DNA of 64,000 nucleotides from Streptomyces lanatus (GTDB lineage Bacteria; Actinomycetota; Actinomycetes; Streptomycetales; Streptomycetaceae). Where the stretch lies: contig NZ_BNBM01000002.1 in the NCBI RefSeq assembly GCF_014655715.1, positions 558,001-622,000 of the forward strand, read 5' to 3'. A program made the position numbers and the translations under genes. Numbering within the stretch: position 1 is the stretch's first letter; each line of letters opens with the position of its first letter. Positions 35,081-43,614 of the stretch are shown piece after piece. The notes under the pieces were generated by a model. It made no database searches, was not told the origin of the DNA, and saw only the letters and a list, made by a program, of their open reading frames with translations.

Positions 35081-35124
35081 GAAGGGGCGCCCACCGGTGA
35101 ACGGTGGGCGCCCCTTCGGGTTTT
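35081..35124 (+). terminator. Terminator after asd
   Basis: Perfect 15-bp inverted repeat, GAAGGGGCGCCCACC at 35081-35095 and its complement at 35103-35117, then GGGTTTT. It also abuts the end of the convergent toxin gene. Confidence 0.8.
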
Positions 35125-35471
35125 CAGAGCGCCAGGTGCCGCCGGAGCGCCACGTCGATCTCGGCCATACGCTGACGCGGCACGGAACCGATCCGCCGCA
35201 GCAACCGCTCCAGGGCGAGAGCACGCACTTGCTCGCACTGCACCTTGGAGTCCTTCAGCAGACCGGACTCCCCGGCGGGAAGCAGCACTTGGAACGGAAA
35301 GACGCGGGCCGTGTTCGTCGTCAGTGGAACCAGCGTGACGACTCCTCGCCCCGTCCGCTCCACTGCCGCGTTGGCGCCGTCGTTCGAGACGATCACCGCC
35401 GGACGCGCCTTGTTGGCCTCACTGCCACGCACCGGCTCGTAGTCGACCAGGTAGATGTCACCGCGCTTCAT
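35124..35471 (-). CDS. mazF: MazF/PemK-family type II toxin
   Basis: A 115-aa protein beginning MKRGDIYLVDYEPVRGSEAN, the typical MazF opening. RPAVIVSND and VTLVPLTTNT are the conserved beta strands around the RNA-binding site. MazF enzymes are sequence-specific endoribonucleases. The gene overlaps the upstream antitoxin by 14 nt, the standard antitoxin-first order. Confidence 0.88.
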   Translation of the reverse strand: MKRGDIYLVDYEPVRGSEANKARPAVIVSNDGANAAVERTGRGVVTLVPLTTNTARVFPFQVLLPAGESGLLKDSKVQCEQVRALALERLLRRIGSVPRQRMAEIDVALRRHLAL

Positions 35472-35688
35472 CGGTCAGCCCGTCACCCGAGAACTGGTCC
35501 CAGAACTCCGCGTCCTCGCTTCCGTCCCACTCGGCGAAGGCCTCCGCGTACTCCTGCTCCAACTGCGCCTGACGCAGCAGTTCGATGGCGGCGTGTATCA
35601 CGGCCGACCGGGAGTCGGCATCAGTACGCGCGGCGTACTGATCAACGAAGCTGACGTCCTCCTGCGGCAGACTCACACTGATCTTCAT
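35458..35688 (-). CDS. Ribbon-helix-helix antitoxin of the MazF-type pair
   Basis: A 76-aa protein. MKISVSLPQEDVSFVDQYAA is an RHH DNA-binding strand and helix, and the acidic C-terminus (EWDGSEDAEFWDQF) should wrap the toxin. The start at 35688 is chosen over longer in-frame starts because the RHH fold begins there. It probably autoregulates the pair. Confidence 0.82.
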   Translation of the reverse strand: MKISVSLPQEDVSFVDQYAARTDADSRSAVIHAAIELLRQAQLEQEYAEAFAEWDGSEDAEFWDQFSGDGLTDEAR

Positions 35689-35746
35689 ACCCTCAGAGTA
35701 GCAGGGTATGACCATCGTGGCTACCAATCGTACTACCGATCGGACC

Positions 35747-36220
35747 CTACCCCTTGCGCACCTCATAGAGGAAACACCCGTACTCCACGGCCCGCACCTG
35801 CACCAGCGCCACCCCCGGCTCGGCCCACGCCTCCGCGAACCCCGCCTCGAAATCCCCCGGCTCCACCAGCCGTCCCCCGAGGATCCGCCCGTCGGCCGAG
35901 TACCGCCGAAGCGTGCGGTGGGCGTGGGTGAAGGGCAGCGCGTCCCCGTCCGGCCCGCCGCACTCCTCGGCGTGGATGAACACCGGCCCCTGCTCGTCGT
36001 ACGCCCCCGGATCGACCCCGTTCTCCGCCGCCCACCGCCGCAGCGGCGCGTACGAGACCAGGGCGATCCGCTCGCCGGGGGCGCTGCGGCGCAGGCAGCA
36101 GCGCAGTGGTGCGCCGCCCTCCTGGTCGGTCACGGGAACCGTCCGCCGTCCCGCGTCGTCAGCAGAGCGGAGCTCCTTCAGGACCGTCGGAGAGATGGGG
36201 CGTGCGAGATAGGTCGTCAT
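35747..36220 (-). CDS. DUF1203-domain protein
   Basis: A 157-aa cytosolic protein. The conserved DUF1203 features are CCLRRSAPGERIALVSY in the middle, GPVFIHAEEC and the closing VEYGCFLYEV. The start at 36220 (MTTYLARPI) removes a non-conserved extension. The biochemical function of the family is not established. Divergent from pepN copy 2. Confidence 0.8.
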   Translation of the reverse strand: MTTYLARPISPTVLKELRSADDAGRRTVPVTDQEGGAPLRCCLRRSAPGERIALVSYAPLRRWAAENGVDPGAYDEQGPVFIHAEECGGPDGDALPFTHAHRTLRRYSADGRILGGRLVEPGDFEAGFAEAWAEPGVALVQVRAVEYGCFLYEVRKG

Positions 36221-36332
36221 GTCCCCAGCCTCACGCGCGTACGCGCCGCCCACCGGCGGTAAACGGACATCGCATTCCGTGCAGGTCCCATGGAAGGATG
36301 ACCGAACCCATACATATCGAGGAGATGACCGC

Positions 36333-38906
36333 GTGCCTGGCACAAACCTGACTCGCGAAGAGGCGCAGCAGCGGGCGAAGCTGCTCACCGTTGACTCGTA
36401 CGAGATCGATCTCGACCTCTCCGGCGCGCAGGAGGGCGGCACCTACCGGTCCGTGACCACGGTGCGCTTCGACGTCATTGAGAACGGCGCCGACTCCTTC
36501 ATCGACCTCGTGGCACCGACCGTCCACGAGGTGACTCTCAACGGCGACCCGCTCGACCCGAGCGAGGTCTTCAAGGACTCCCGGATCGCCCTGCCGGGCC
36601 TGCTCCAGGGCCGTAACGTGCTGCGTGTCGTCGCCGACTGCGCGTACACCAACACCGGCGAGGGCCTGCACCGTTTTGTCGACCCGGTCGACCAGCAGGC
36701 GTACCTGTACACCCAGTTCGAGGTGCCCGACGCCCGCCGTGTCTTCGCGGCGTTCGAGCAGCCCGACCTGAAGGGCACCTTCCAGTTCACCGTGAAGGCC
36801 CCCGAGGGCTGGACGGTCATCTCCAACTCGCCCACCCCGGAGCCCAAGGACAACGTCTGGTCCTTCGAGCCGACGCCGCGCATCTCGACGTACATCACCG
36901 CGCTGATCGTCGGCCCGTACCACTCCGTGCACAGCGTGTACGAGAAGGACGGGCAGAGCGTGCCGCTCGGCATCTACTGCCGTCCGTCGCTCGCCGAGTT
37001 CCTGGACTCGGACGCGATCTTCGAGGTGACCCGGCAGGGCTTCGACTGGTTCCAGGAGAAGTTCGACTACGCGTACCCGTTCAAGAAGTACGACCAGCTG
37101 TTCGTGCCGGAGTTCAACGCGGGCGCGATGGAGAACGCGGGCGCGGTGACCATCCGCGACCAGTACGTGTTCCGCTCGAAGGTGACGGACGCCGCGTACA
37201 TGGGGCGCGCCGAGACCATCCTGCACGAGCTGGCCCACATGTGGTTCGGCGACCTGGTCACCATGGAGTGGTGGAACGACCTGTGGCTGAACGAGTCGTT
37301 CGCCACCTACACCTCCGTCGCCTGCCAGGCGTACGCCCCCGGCTCGCGCTGGCCGCACGCGTGGACGTCGTTCGCCAACCAGACGAAGACCTGGGCGTAC
37401 CGGCAGGACCAGCTGCCGTCGACGCACCCGATCATGGCGGAGATCCGCGACCTGGACGACGTGCTCGTCAACTTCGACGGCATCACGTACGCCAAGGGCG
37501 CCTCCGTCCTCAAGCAGCTCGTCGCCTACGTCGGCAGGGACGAGTTCTTCAAGGGCGTCCAGGCCTATTTCAAGGCGCACGCGTTCGGCAACACGCGCCT
37601 GTCCGACCTGCTCGGCGCCCTGGAGAAGACCTCCGGACGTGACCTGGCGAACTGGTCGAAGCTGTGGCTGCAGACCGCCGGCATCAACATCCTGCGCCCC
37701 GAGATCGAGACGGACGCCGACGGTGTGATCACGTCCTTCGCGATCCGCCAGGAGGCCCCGGCGCTCCCGGCCGGCGCCAAGGGCGAGCCGACGCTGCGTC
37801 CGCACCGCATCGCCGTCGGCCTCTACAACCTGGACGAGGAGTCCGGCAAGCTGCTGCGCGACGAGCGCCTCGAACTCGACGTCGACGGCGAACTGACCGC
37901 CGTACCGATGCTCACGGGCGAGCGCCGCCCCGACGTGATCCTCCTCAACGACGACGACCTGTCGTACGCGAAGGTCCGCCTGGACGAGCAGTCCCTCGCC
38001 TTCGTCACCGAGCACCTCGGCGACTTCGAGGCGTCCCTGCCGCGCGCCCTGTCCTGGGCGTCGTCCTGGGACATGACGCGGGACGCGGAGCTCGCCACCC
38101 GCGACTATGTCTCCCTGGTGCTGTCCGGCATCGGCAAGGAGTCCGACATCGGCGTCGTGCAGTCGCTGCACCGCCAGGTGAAGCTGGCGATCGAGCTGTA
38201 CGCCGCCCCGACCGCCCGCGAGGCCCTGCTGACCCGCTGGACGGACGCGACCCTGGCCCATCTGCGTGCGGCGGAGCCGGGCGGCGACCACCAGCTGGCG
38301 TGGGCGCGGGCGTTCGCGGCGGCGGCCCGTACGCCCGAGCAGCTCGACCTCCTGGAGTCCCTGCTGGACGGCTCCCACTCCATCGAGGGCCTGGCCGTCG
38401 ACACCGAGCTGCGCTGGGCGTTCGTACAGCGCCTCGCGGCGGTGGGCCGCTTCGACGAGACGGAGATCGCCGGCGAGTACGACCGGGACCGGACGGCGGC
38501 CGGCGAGCGGCACGCCGCCACGGCCCGCGCGGCCCGCCCCACCGCCGAGGCCAAGGCCGAGGCCTGGGCGTCGGTCATCGACTCCGACAAGCTCCCGAAC
38601 GCCCTCCAGGAAGCGGTGATCACCGGCTTCGTCCAGACCGACCAGCGCGAGCTGCTCGCGCCCTACACCGACAAGTTCTTCGAGGTGGTCAAGGGCATCT
38701 GGGACGCCCGCTCCCACGAGATCGCCCAGCAGATCGCGATCGGCCTGTACCCGGCGCTCCAGGTCTCCGAGGAGACGCTGACGAAGACGGACACCTGGCT
38801 GTCGTCGGCCGAGCCGAACGCGGCTCTGCGGCGTCTGGTCTCGGAGTCGCGGGCGGGCGTTGAGCGCGCGCTGCGGGCTCAGGAGGCGGACGCGGCGGCG
38901 GAGTAG
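36333..38906 (+). CDS. pepN: Aminopeptidase N (M1 family zinc metallopeptidase), copy 2
   Basis: An 857-aa protein with GAMEN at 264-268, zinc site H298-E-L-A-H302, third ligand E321, and an ERAP1-like C-terminal domain. The GTG at 36333 (MPGTNLTREEAQQRAKLL) has GAGGAG upstream. It is clearly paralogous to the enzyme at 12922-15507 across its full length but with many substitutions, so the duplication is not recent. A possible TACATAT -10 element lies near 36311. Confidence 0.93.
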   Translation: MPGTNLTREEAQQRAKLLTVDSYEIDLDLSGAQEGGTYRSVTTVRFDVIENGADSFIDLVAPTVHEVTLNGDPLDPSEVFKDSRIALPGLLQGRNVLRVVADCAYTNTGEGLHRFVDPVDQQAYLYTQFEVPDARRVFAAFEQPDLKGTFQFTVKAPEGWTVISNSPTPEPKDNVWSFEPTPRISTYITALIVGPYHSVHSVYEKDGQSVPLGIYCRPSLAEFLDSDAIFEVTRQGFDWFQEKFDYAYPFKKYDQLFVPEFNAGAMENAGAVTIRDQYVFRSKVTDAAYMGRAETILHELAHMWFGDLVTMEWWNDLWLNESFATYTSVACQAYAPGSRWPHAWTSFANQTKTWAYRQDQLPSTHPIMAEIRDLDDVLVNFDGITYAKGASVLKQLVAYVGRDEFFKGVQAYFKAHAFGNTRLSDLLGALEKTSGRDLANWSKLWLQTAGINILRPEIETDADGVITSFAIRQEAPALPAGAKGEPTLRPHRIAVGLYNLDEESGKLLRDERLELDVDGELTAVPMLTGERRPDVILLNDDDLSYAKVRLDEQSLAFVTEHLGDFEASLPRALSWASSWDMTRDAELATRDYVSLVLSGIGKESDIGVVQSLHRQVKLAIELYAAPTAREALLTRWTDATLAHLRAAEPGGDHQLAWARAFAAAARTPEQLDLLESLLDGSHSIEGLAVDTELRWAFVQRLAAVGRFDETEIAGEYDRDRTAAGERHAATARAARPTAEAKAEAWASVIDSDKLPNALQEAVITGFVQTDQRELLAPYTDKFFEVVKGIWDARSHEIAQQIAIGLYPALQVSEETLTKTDTWLSSAEPNAALRRLVSESRAGVERALRAQEADAAAE

Positions 38907-38921
38907 GCGCACCTATGCCTG

Positions 38922-38951
38922 GGGCGCCCGGTGCCGCGGCACCGGGCGCCC
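38922..38951. terminator. Hairpin terminator between pepN copy 2 and the LysR gene
   Basis: Perfect 14-bp arms, GGGCGCCCGGTGCC at 38922-38935 and its complement at 38938-38951. There is no T-run, but it lies between convergent genes. Confidence 0.6.
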
Positions 38952-38961
38952 TCCGTCGTCC

Positions 38962-39894
38962 TCAGGGAATCCGCCGGGCCCCTTGGGCAAGCCCCGCGGC
39001 GACATCCCTGAACACCGACAGCACCCTCTCCAGGGCCGCCCCCGCCTCACTCCCCCTGCGCACCGCCGCCACCACATGCCGCACCGGCCGCTCCTCCCCC
39101 AACTCCCGCATCACGACCCCGCCCCTGCCCACGGCGGCCATCCGCGGCACCAGCGCCACGCCCATCCCCGCCTCCACCATCGCCAGGATCGCCGTCCAGC
39201 CCGACGCCGAATGCCCTTGCCGAGGGCTGAACCCGGCCGCCTCGCACGCGCCCCGGGTGATGTCCGACCAGGGGCCGCTGCCGCCGAAGATCCAGTCCTC
39301 GCCGGCGAGCTGGGCCAGCCGGAGCCCTTCGGCGGTCGCCAGTTCATGGTCTGGCGGGAGGGCGACGTCCAGGGGGTCCGCGAGCAGTTGCAGTCGGGTG
39401 AAGCGGGCATCGCCGACCGTCGGTGCCTGGGCGGCCAGGGACAGTGCGAGGTCGACCTCCCCCGCGGCCAGCAGTTCGTACGCCTCCGAGGCCTCGGCCT
39501 CCCGTACCCGTACGACCACGCCGGGCGCCGTCTCCCGCAGCGCCCGCACGGCCGGGACGACCAGCGCGCGCACCGCCGTGGAGAAGGCCCCGACCCGGAC
39601 CTCCCCGGCCTCGCCGTGCAGATAGGCCGCCAACTCCGCGTCCGCGCGCTCCAGTTGCTCGAAGACGGCCTCGGCGTGCCGCAGCACCAGGCGTGCCGCG
39701 TCCGTCAGCCGCACCCGCCGCCCCTGCGCCTCGAGGAGCGGCACCCCGACCTGCTTGGCGAGGTTCGTCAGCTGCTGTGACACCGCCGACGGCGTCATCC
39801 GCAGCGCCTCGGCCGTCGCGGTCACGGTCCCCCGTTCCCGCAACGTCCGCAGGATCTGCAGCTTCCGGATGTCCCAGTCGACCATGGCGGCCAA
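38962..39894 (-). CDS. LysR-family transcriptional regulator
   Basis: A 310-aa protein. Winged helix-turn-helix at residues ~5-65 (TVTATAEALRMTPSAVSQQL), then a periplasmic-binding-like effector domain (~95-300). It lies just downstream of, and in the same direction as, an EamA exporter gene (6-bp gap), so it probably regulates that exporter from the same transcript. Confidence 0.9.
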   Translation of the reverse strand: MAAMVDWDIRKLQILRTLRERGTVTATAEALRMTPSAVSQQLTNLAKQVGVPLLEAQGRRVRLTDAARLVLRHAEAVFEQLERADAELAAYLHGEAGEVRVGAFSTAVRALVVPAVRALRETAPGVVVRVREAEASEAYELLAAGEVDLALSLAAQAPTVGDARFTRLQLLADPLDVALPPDHELATAEGLRLAQLAGEDWIFGGSGPWSDITRGACEAAGFSPRQGHSASGWTAILAMVEAGMGVALVPRMAAVGRGGVVMRELGEERPVRHVVAAVRRGSEAGAALERVLSVFRDVAAGLAQGARRIP

Positions 39895-39900
39895 CCTATG

Positions 39901-40827
39901 TCAGCGACGCCCCGCCGCCCCCAGCACGACCCCGCCGAGGATCAGCGCCATGCAGAGGGCCTGGGTCCAGCCGGTGGGTTCGCCGAGGATCGTCCAGGAG
40001 AGGAGGGACACGCAGACCGGCTGGAGGTAGTAGACGATTCCGGCGCGGCTCGGGCCGACCAGGGCGATCGCCCGGTTCCAGGCGAAGAAGGCGACGGCGG
40101 AAGAAGCTACGCCGACGTAGAGGATCGGGAGGACCGTGGCGGGGGTGGGGGCGAAACCGCCCTGCACGGCCAGGCTCACGCCCTGCGTGGGCAGCAGGAG
40201 GGCCGTGCCCAGCAGGAAGGTGGTGAACAGGAAGGCCGTACCGCCCAGTTCGGCCGGCTTGCGACGCAGCAGGCCGCTGTACGCCCCGAAGCAGCACGCC
40301 GCCGCCACCATCCACAGGTCCCCCGCCGCGAAACTCGCCCCTCCCCCGATCAGAAGCACGACGCCCGCACAGGCCACCAGCAGCCCCAGCACTCGCCGCG
40401 CGCCCAGCCGTACCCCCGAGGCCCGTTCGAACACGGCCATCAGGACCGGTGAAGCGGCCATGATCATGCCCATGTTGGCGGCCGGGGTGGTCAAGCCGGC
40501 TTGGTTGACGAGGGTGTTGTAGGTGGTGACGCCGAGGAGGGAGGCGAGGAGTACGAAGCCGAGGTGACGGCGGATCAAGTTCCGTTGCCGCCATGCCTGC
40601 CGCGCCCCGAAGGGGGCCACCGCCACCAACGCCACCAGCCATCTCCAGAACGCGTGCTGCACCGGCGGCACACTGTCGTGCAGCGCGCGGGAGGTGACGA
40701 AGCTGCCGGACCAGACGACCGTGGCGAGGGCGGCGAGCGCGATCCCGAGGACGGGGGCGGCCGTCCTCGGGATCTGGGTGCTCGTGCTGAGGGTCCGGGT
40801 GGGTGTCCTGGGGAGGGCTGCTGTCAT
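39901..40827 (-). CDS. EamA/DMT-family transporter
   Basis: A 308-aa protein with about ten membrane segments in two EamA repeats (first ending near residue 150; second containing ILGEPTGWTQALCMALILGG). DMT proteins of this size export amino acids or small metabolites. The start MTAALPRTPT is used; eight more codons are possible. Gene order EamA then LysR suggests a self-contained export module. Confidence 0.88.
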   Translation of the reverse strand: MTAALPRTPTRTLSTSTQIPRTAAPVLGIALAALATVVWSGSFVTSRALHDSVPPVQHAFWRWLVALVAVAPFGARQAWRQRNLIRRHLGFVLLASLLGVTTYNTLVNQAGLTTPAANMGMIMAASPVLMAVFERASGVRLGARRVLGLLVACAGVVLLIGGGASFAAGDLWMVAAACCFGAYSGLLRRKPAELGGTAFLFTTFLLGTALLLPTQGVSLAVQGGFAPTPATVLPILYVGVASSAVAFFAWNRAIALVGPSRAGIVYYLQPVCVSLLSWTILGEPTGWTQALCMALILGGVVLGAAGRR

Positions 40828-40896
40828 TGATCCACCGTCGCAGCGGGCCATCCGTCACGTCCATCGAAAGTTTTCGAGGATTCTCTTCAGAAGAAC

Positions 40897-42342
40897 TTAA
40901 CGGTTGGGCTTAACTGTCAGCGCCGCCTCGATCGCCGCGACGTCCGCGTCGTCCGCCGCCCAGGCCACGTATCCGTCGGGCCGCACCAGCACCGTCGTAC
41001 GGCGATCACTCGCCCAGTGCTCCACGGCCGGCCCACCCTCGGGAACGGGCACCTCCAGCCCCTTCGGGGTGATCAGTACGAACCGCCCGCCGCGCAGCGC
41101 CTCATAGAGGCGGCCGCTCTCCAGTGCCGCGTCCGGGACCCGGGTGCCGACGAGGCGGTGGGAGCCGCGGGGTGCGGGGTAGCGGTAGCCGATGCCCGAG
41201 ACCTGGGCCAGCGCCTTGTCCCGGACGGGGCGGGCCGCGTTCGCGACGGCGGAGACGAGGGCGCGTACGGCGCGCAGTGCCGGGTTCTGCGCCCGGGCCA
41301 GCCGGACCAGTCCGCCGCTGCTGCGCAGCACCGCCTTGCCGACCGGGTGGCGTTCGGACTGGTAGGTGTCCAGGAGACTCTCGGGCGCCCGGCCCTTGAG
41401 GACGGCGGCGAGCTTCCAGCCGAGGTTGGCCGCGTCCTGGAGGCCGGTGTTCATACCCTGTCCGCCGGCCGGTGAATGGACGTGCGCCGCGTCGCCGGCC
41501 AGGAAGACCCGGCCGACCCGGTACTGCGGCACCTGGCGTTCGTCGCTGTGGAACCGCGAGAGCCAACGGGCGTCATGCATGCCGTAGTCGGTGCCCAGGG
41601 CGCGGCGGGTGATCTCCCTGACCTCGTCGAGGTCGAGGGGGGCGCCGTCGGGGACCTCGTGGCGGCGGTTCCAGCCCATGACGCGGTACCAGCCGTCTCC
41701 GAAGGAGGCGATCATCGCGAAGGCGTCGCCCGCGCCGTTGACGGTGAGCACACCCTCGGGCCGCTCGGCCAGCCGGACGTCGGCCAGGATCAGGGACTTG
41801 ATGACCGCGACGCCGGGGAAGGGCTGGCCGACCGCTTCCCGTACGGCGCTGCGGTGGCCGTCGGCGCCGACGACGTAAGCCGCGCGGTGGGTGACGACCG
41901 TCCCGTCGGCGCCGCGCACATCCAGGTCGACCCCGGCGTCGTCCTGCCGCAGCCCCACGACCTCGCTCTCGTGGCGGAACTCCACGCCGAGGTCGAGCGC
42001 CCGCCGCTCCAGCAGCCGCTCGACCTCGTACTGCGGGGTGATCAGCAGGAACGGGAAGCGGGACGGCAGCGTGCCCAGGTCCAGGGAGAGACGGCGGAAG
42101 AGGCGCAGCTCGGTGATGGTGCTGCCCGTGGCGAGCAGCGGGTCGGCGAGGCCGCGGGCATCGAGCTGCTCCAGAGTGCGGGCGTGCACACCGAAGGCGC
42201 GGGAGAGGTTGCTGATCTTGCGGGGGCGCCTTTCGAGGAGGGTGACGGGGATGCCGGCGGTGGCGAGATCACCGGCCAGGAGGAGGCCGGTGGGGCCGGA
42301 GCCGACGACGATCACGGGGTTCGGGGAGACAGTGCCGGTCAT
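40897..42342 (-). CDS. FAD-dependent monooxygenase (group A aromatic hydroxylase type)
   Basis: A 481-aa protein. The FAD-binding GSGPTGLLLAGDLATAG is near residues 14-30, the DG motif YVVGADGHRSAVREA is mid-protein, and GD motif FLAGDAAHVHSPAGGQGMN lies in the second half. A thioredoxin-like tail is present as in PheA/TfdB-type hydroxylases. It would hydroxylate an aromatic or polyketide substrate with NAD(P)H and O2. AGGAGG precedes the ATG. The promoter region toward the TetR gene is packed with operator-like repeats, suggesting substrate-induced expression or drug inactivation. Confidence 0.9.
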   Translation of the reverse strand: MTGTVSPNPVIVVGSGPTGLLLAGDLATAGIPVTLLERRPRKISNLSRAFGVHARTLEQLDARGLADPLLATGSTITELRLFRRLSLDLGTLPSRFPFLLITPQYEVERLLERRALDLGVEFRHESEVVGLRQDDAGVDLDVRGADGTVVTHRAAYVVGADGHRSAVREAVGQPFPGVAVIKSLILADVRLAERPEGVLTVNGAGDAFAMIASFGDGWYRVMGWNRRHEVPDGAPLDLDEVREITRRALGTDYGMHDARWLSRFHSDERQVPQYRVGRVFLAGDAAHVHSPAGGQGMNTGLQDAANLGWKLAAVLKGRAPESLLDTYQSERHPVGKAVLRSSGGLVRLARAQNPALRAVRALVSAVANAARPVRDKALAQVSGIGYRYPAPRGSHRLVGTRVPDAALESGRLYEALRGGRFVLITPKGLEVPVPEGGPAVEHWASDRRTTVLVRPDGYVAWAADDADVAAIEAALTVKPNR

Positions 42343-42358
42343 GGGGGCCTCCTGAGTG

Positions 42359-42511
42359 CCAACGGTTGTAGGTCAACGGCCGTAGGTCAACGACCGTGGG
42401 CCAACAGCTGTGGGTCAACACCTGTTGGTCAACGCTTGTTGGCAACATTAGGAGGCCCCGCCGGGACTGTCAACGCTTGTTGGCCTACGCATGTTGGCCT
42501 ACGGTTGTGGG
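42359..42511. repeat. Nine 14-bp near-palindromic repeats (6 + 3), probable TetR operator array
   Basis: Consecutive 14-bp units start at 42359, 42373, 42387, 42401, 42415 and 42429, then after a 27-bp spacer at 42470, 42484 and 42498. Examples are CCAACGGTTGTAGG, TCAACACCTGTTGG and TCAACGCTTGTTGG. Each approximates the palindrome CCAAC-4N-GTTGG. The array fills the gap between the monooxygenase start and the TetR start, with the last unit ending 1 nt before the TetR ATG. Confidence 0.85.
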
Positions 42512-42512
42512 C

Positions 42513-43133
42513 ATGAACCAGAGCAGCCCCGGCACCGGCACCGGCCACGGCACCGGTCCCGACCCCACCCCCACCCCACCCCGCCGCTCCGACGCCACCC
42601 GCACCGCGATCCTCGACGCGGCCCGCGAGCGCTTCGCCGCCGACGGCTATGAGCGGGCGACCATCCGCGCCATCGCCAAGCACGCCCGCATCGATCCGTC
42701 GATGGTGATGCGCTATTACGGCAACAAGGAGGGCCTGTTCGCGGCGGCCATGGCCATAGATCTGAAGCTGCCCGACCCGGGTTCGCTGCACCGGGACGAG
42801 GCCGGCCGGATGCTGGTGACGCACTTCCTCGACATGTGGGAGGAGAACGAGGTGCTCACGGCCCTGCTCAGGGTCGGCGCGACCAATCAGGCCGGGGCCG
42901 AGCGCATGCGGGGCATCTTCGCCGACCAGTTGCTGCCGCTCGCCCGCCGGGTGTGCCCCGACCCCGAGCAGGCCCCGGTACGGGCCGCGCTGGTGTCGTC
43001 ACAGTTGCTCGGGCTGGCGCTCACGCGCTACGTACTGCGTTTTCCGCCCGCCGTGGCCCTGGCGCCGCAGGAGGTCGTGGCGTGGCTGGCGCCCACGGTG
43101 CAGCGGTACCTGACCGCGCCGCACCCGGCGTGA
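42513..43133 (+). CDS. TetR-family transcriptional regulator
   Basis: A 206-aa protein. A proline/threonine-rich ~25-residue leader is followed by a TetR helix-turn-helix (ILDAARERFAADGYERATIR, then ARIDPSMVMRYYGNKEGLF) and a ligand-binding C-terminal domain. The ATG at 42513 is chosen; upstream in-frame starts would translate the repeat array. It is divergent from the monooxygenase and probably represses both genes through the array at 42359-42511. Confidence 0.9.
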   Translation: MNQSSPGTGTGHGTGPDPTPTPPRRSDATRTAILDAARERFAADGYERATIRAIAKHARIDPSMVMRYYGNKEGLFAAAMAIDLKLPDPGSLHRDEAGRMLVTHFLDMWEENEVLTALLRVGATNQAGAERMRGIFADQLLPLARRVCPDPEQAPVRAALVSSQLLGLALTRYVLRFPPAVALAPQEVVAWLAPTVQRYLTAPHPA

Positions 43134-43155
43134 GAGGCACCCGCCGGAGAACACG

Positions 43156-43224
43156 TCGAGGGCGCCGGCCCAGGTGTACGCAAGCGCAACCACGCTACGC
43201 ACGCACCCGGTCCGACGCCCTCGA
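43156..43224. terminator. Long imperfect inverted repeat between convergent genes
   Basis: 21-bp arms at 43156-43176 and 43204-43224 match with three mismatches, around a 27-nt loop that itself contains TACGC/CTACGC copies. Probably a bidirectional terminator for the TetR gene and the small membrane protein; the loop is long for that role. Confidence 0.5.
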
Positions 43225-43257
43225 CCGAAGTAAGGAGTCGGGCTGGAACAGCCCTGG

Positions 43258-43512
43258 TCAGGCCTTCTTGGCCTTGGCCTTCGGCTGGCGGTCCGAGGAA
43301 CGGTCCAGGACCATCACGAGGCCCACGATGACCGCGAAGATCACGATCGGGGCAATGACGAACTGGGCCAGCGTCTCCATGACGGTCAGGCCCTGCCCGG
43401 GGTCGTCGCCGTCGTCACGCGACACAGCGAGCGCAGGGGACGACATGAGCAGCATCATCAGCGTCGTACCGGCAGCCAGGGCGCCGGCGCGCAGGGCGTT
43501 CTTCTTGTCCAC
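43258..43512 (-). CDS. Small exported membrane protein, unknown function
   Basis: An 84-aa protein. A signal-like segment (LAAGTTLMMLLMSSPALA, residues ~12-29) is followed by an acidic linker (SRDDGDDPGQG), one membrane helix (FVIAPIVIFAVIVGLVMVL) and a lysine-rich cytoplasmic tail ending KAKAKKA. I do not recognise it beyond this. Confidence 0.7.
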   Translation of the reverse strand: MDKKNALRAGALAAGTTLMMLLMSSPALAVSRDDGDDPGQGLTVMETLAQFVIAPIVIFAVIVGLVMVLDRSSDRQPKAKAKKA

Positions 43513-43614
43513 GGGGCCAAAAGTATCGAACGACGGGAAGCGGCGCGCGCCCGGGGTGCCGTATGAGGAGCGGGACAGGTGCGAGCCCGCTCCAGGGGCG
43601 GCCCCGGGGCGATG

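Noticed and set aside
36231..38912. An 893-aa leftward open frame across pepN copy 2, and similar long antisense frames at 2136-4403 and 12859-15105
   Set aside because: They mirror real genes on the other strand, with no motifs, ribosome binding sites or operon context.
42359..42511. CRISPR array
   Set aside because: The 14-bp units abut directly with no unique spacers, and there are no cas genes. The positions between divergent regulator and target genes fit operators.
42396..42512. Upstream N-terminal extension of the TetR protein
   Set aside because: It would translate the operator array into a Trp/Val-rich repeat that no TetR protein has.
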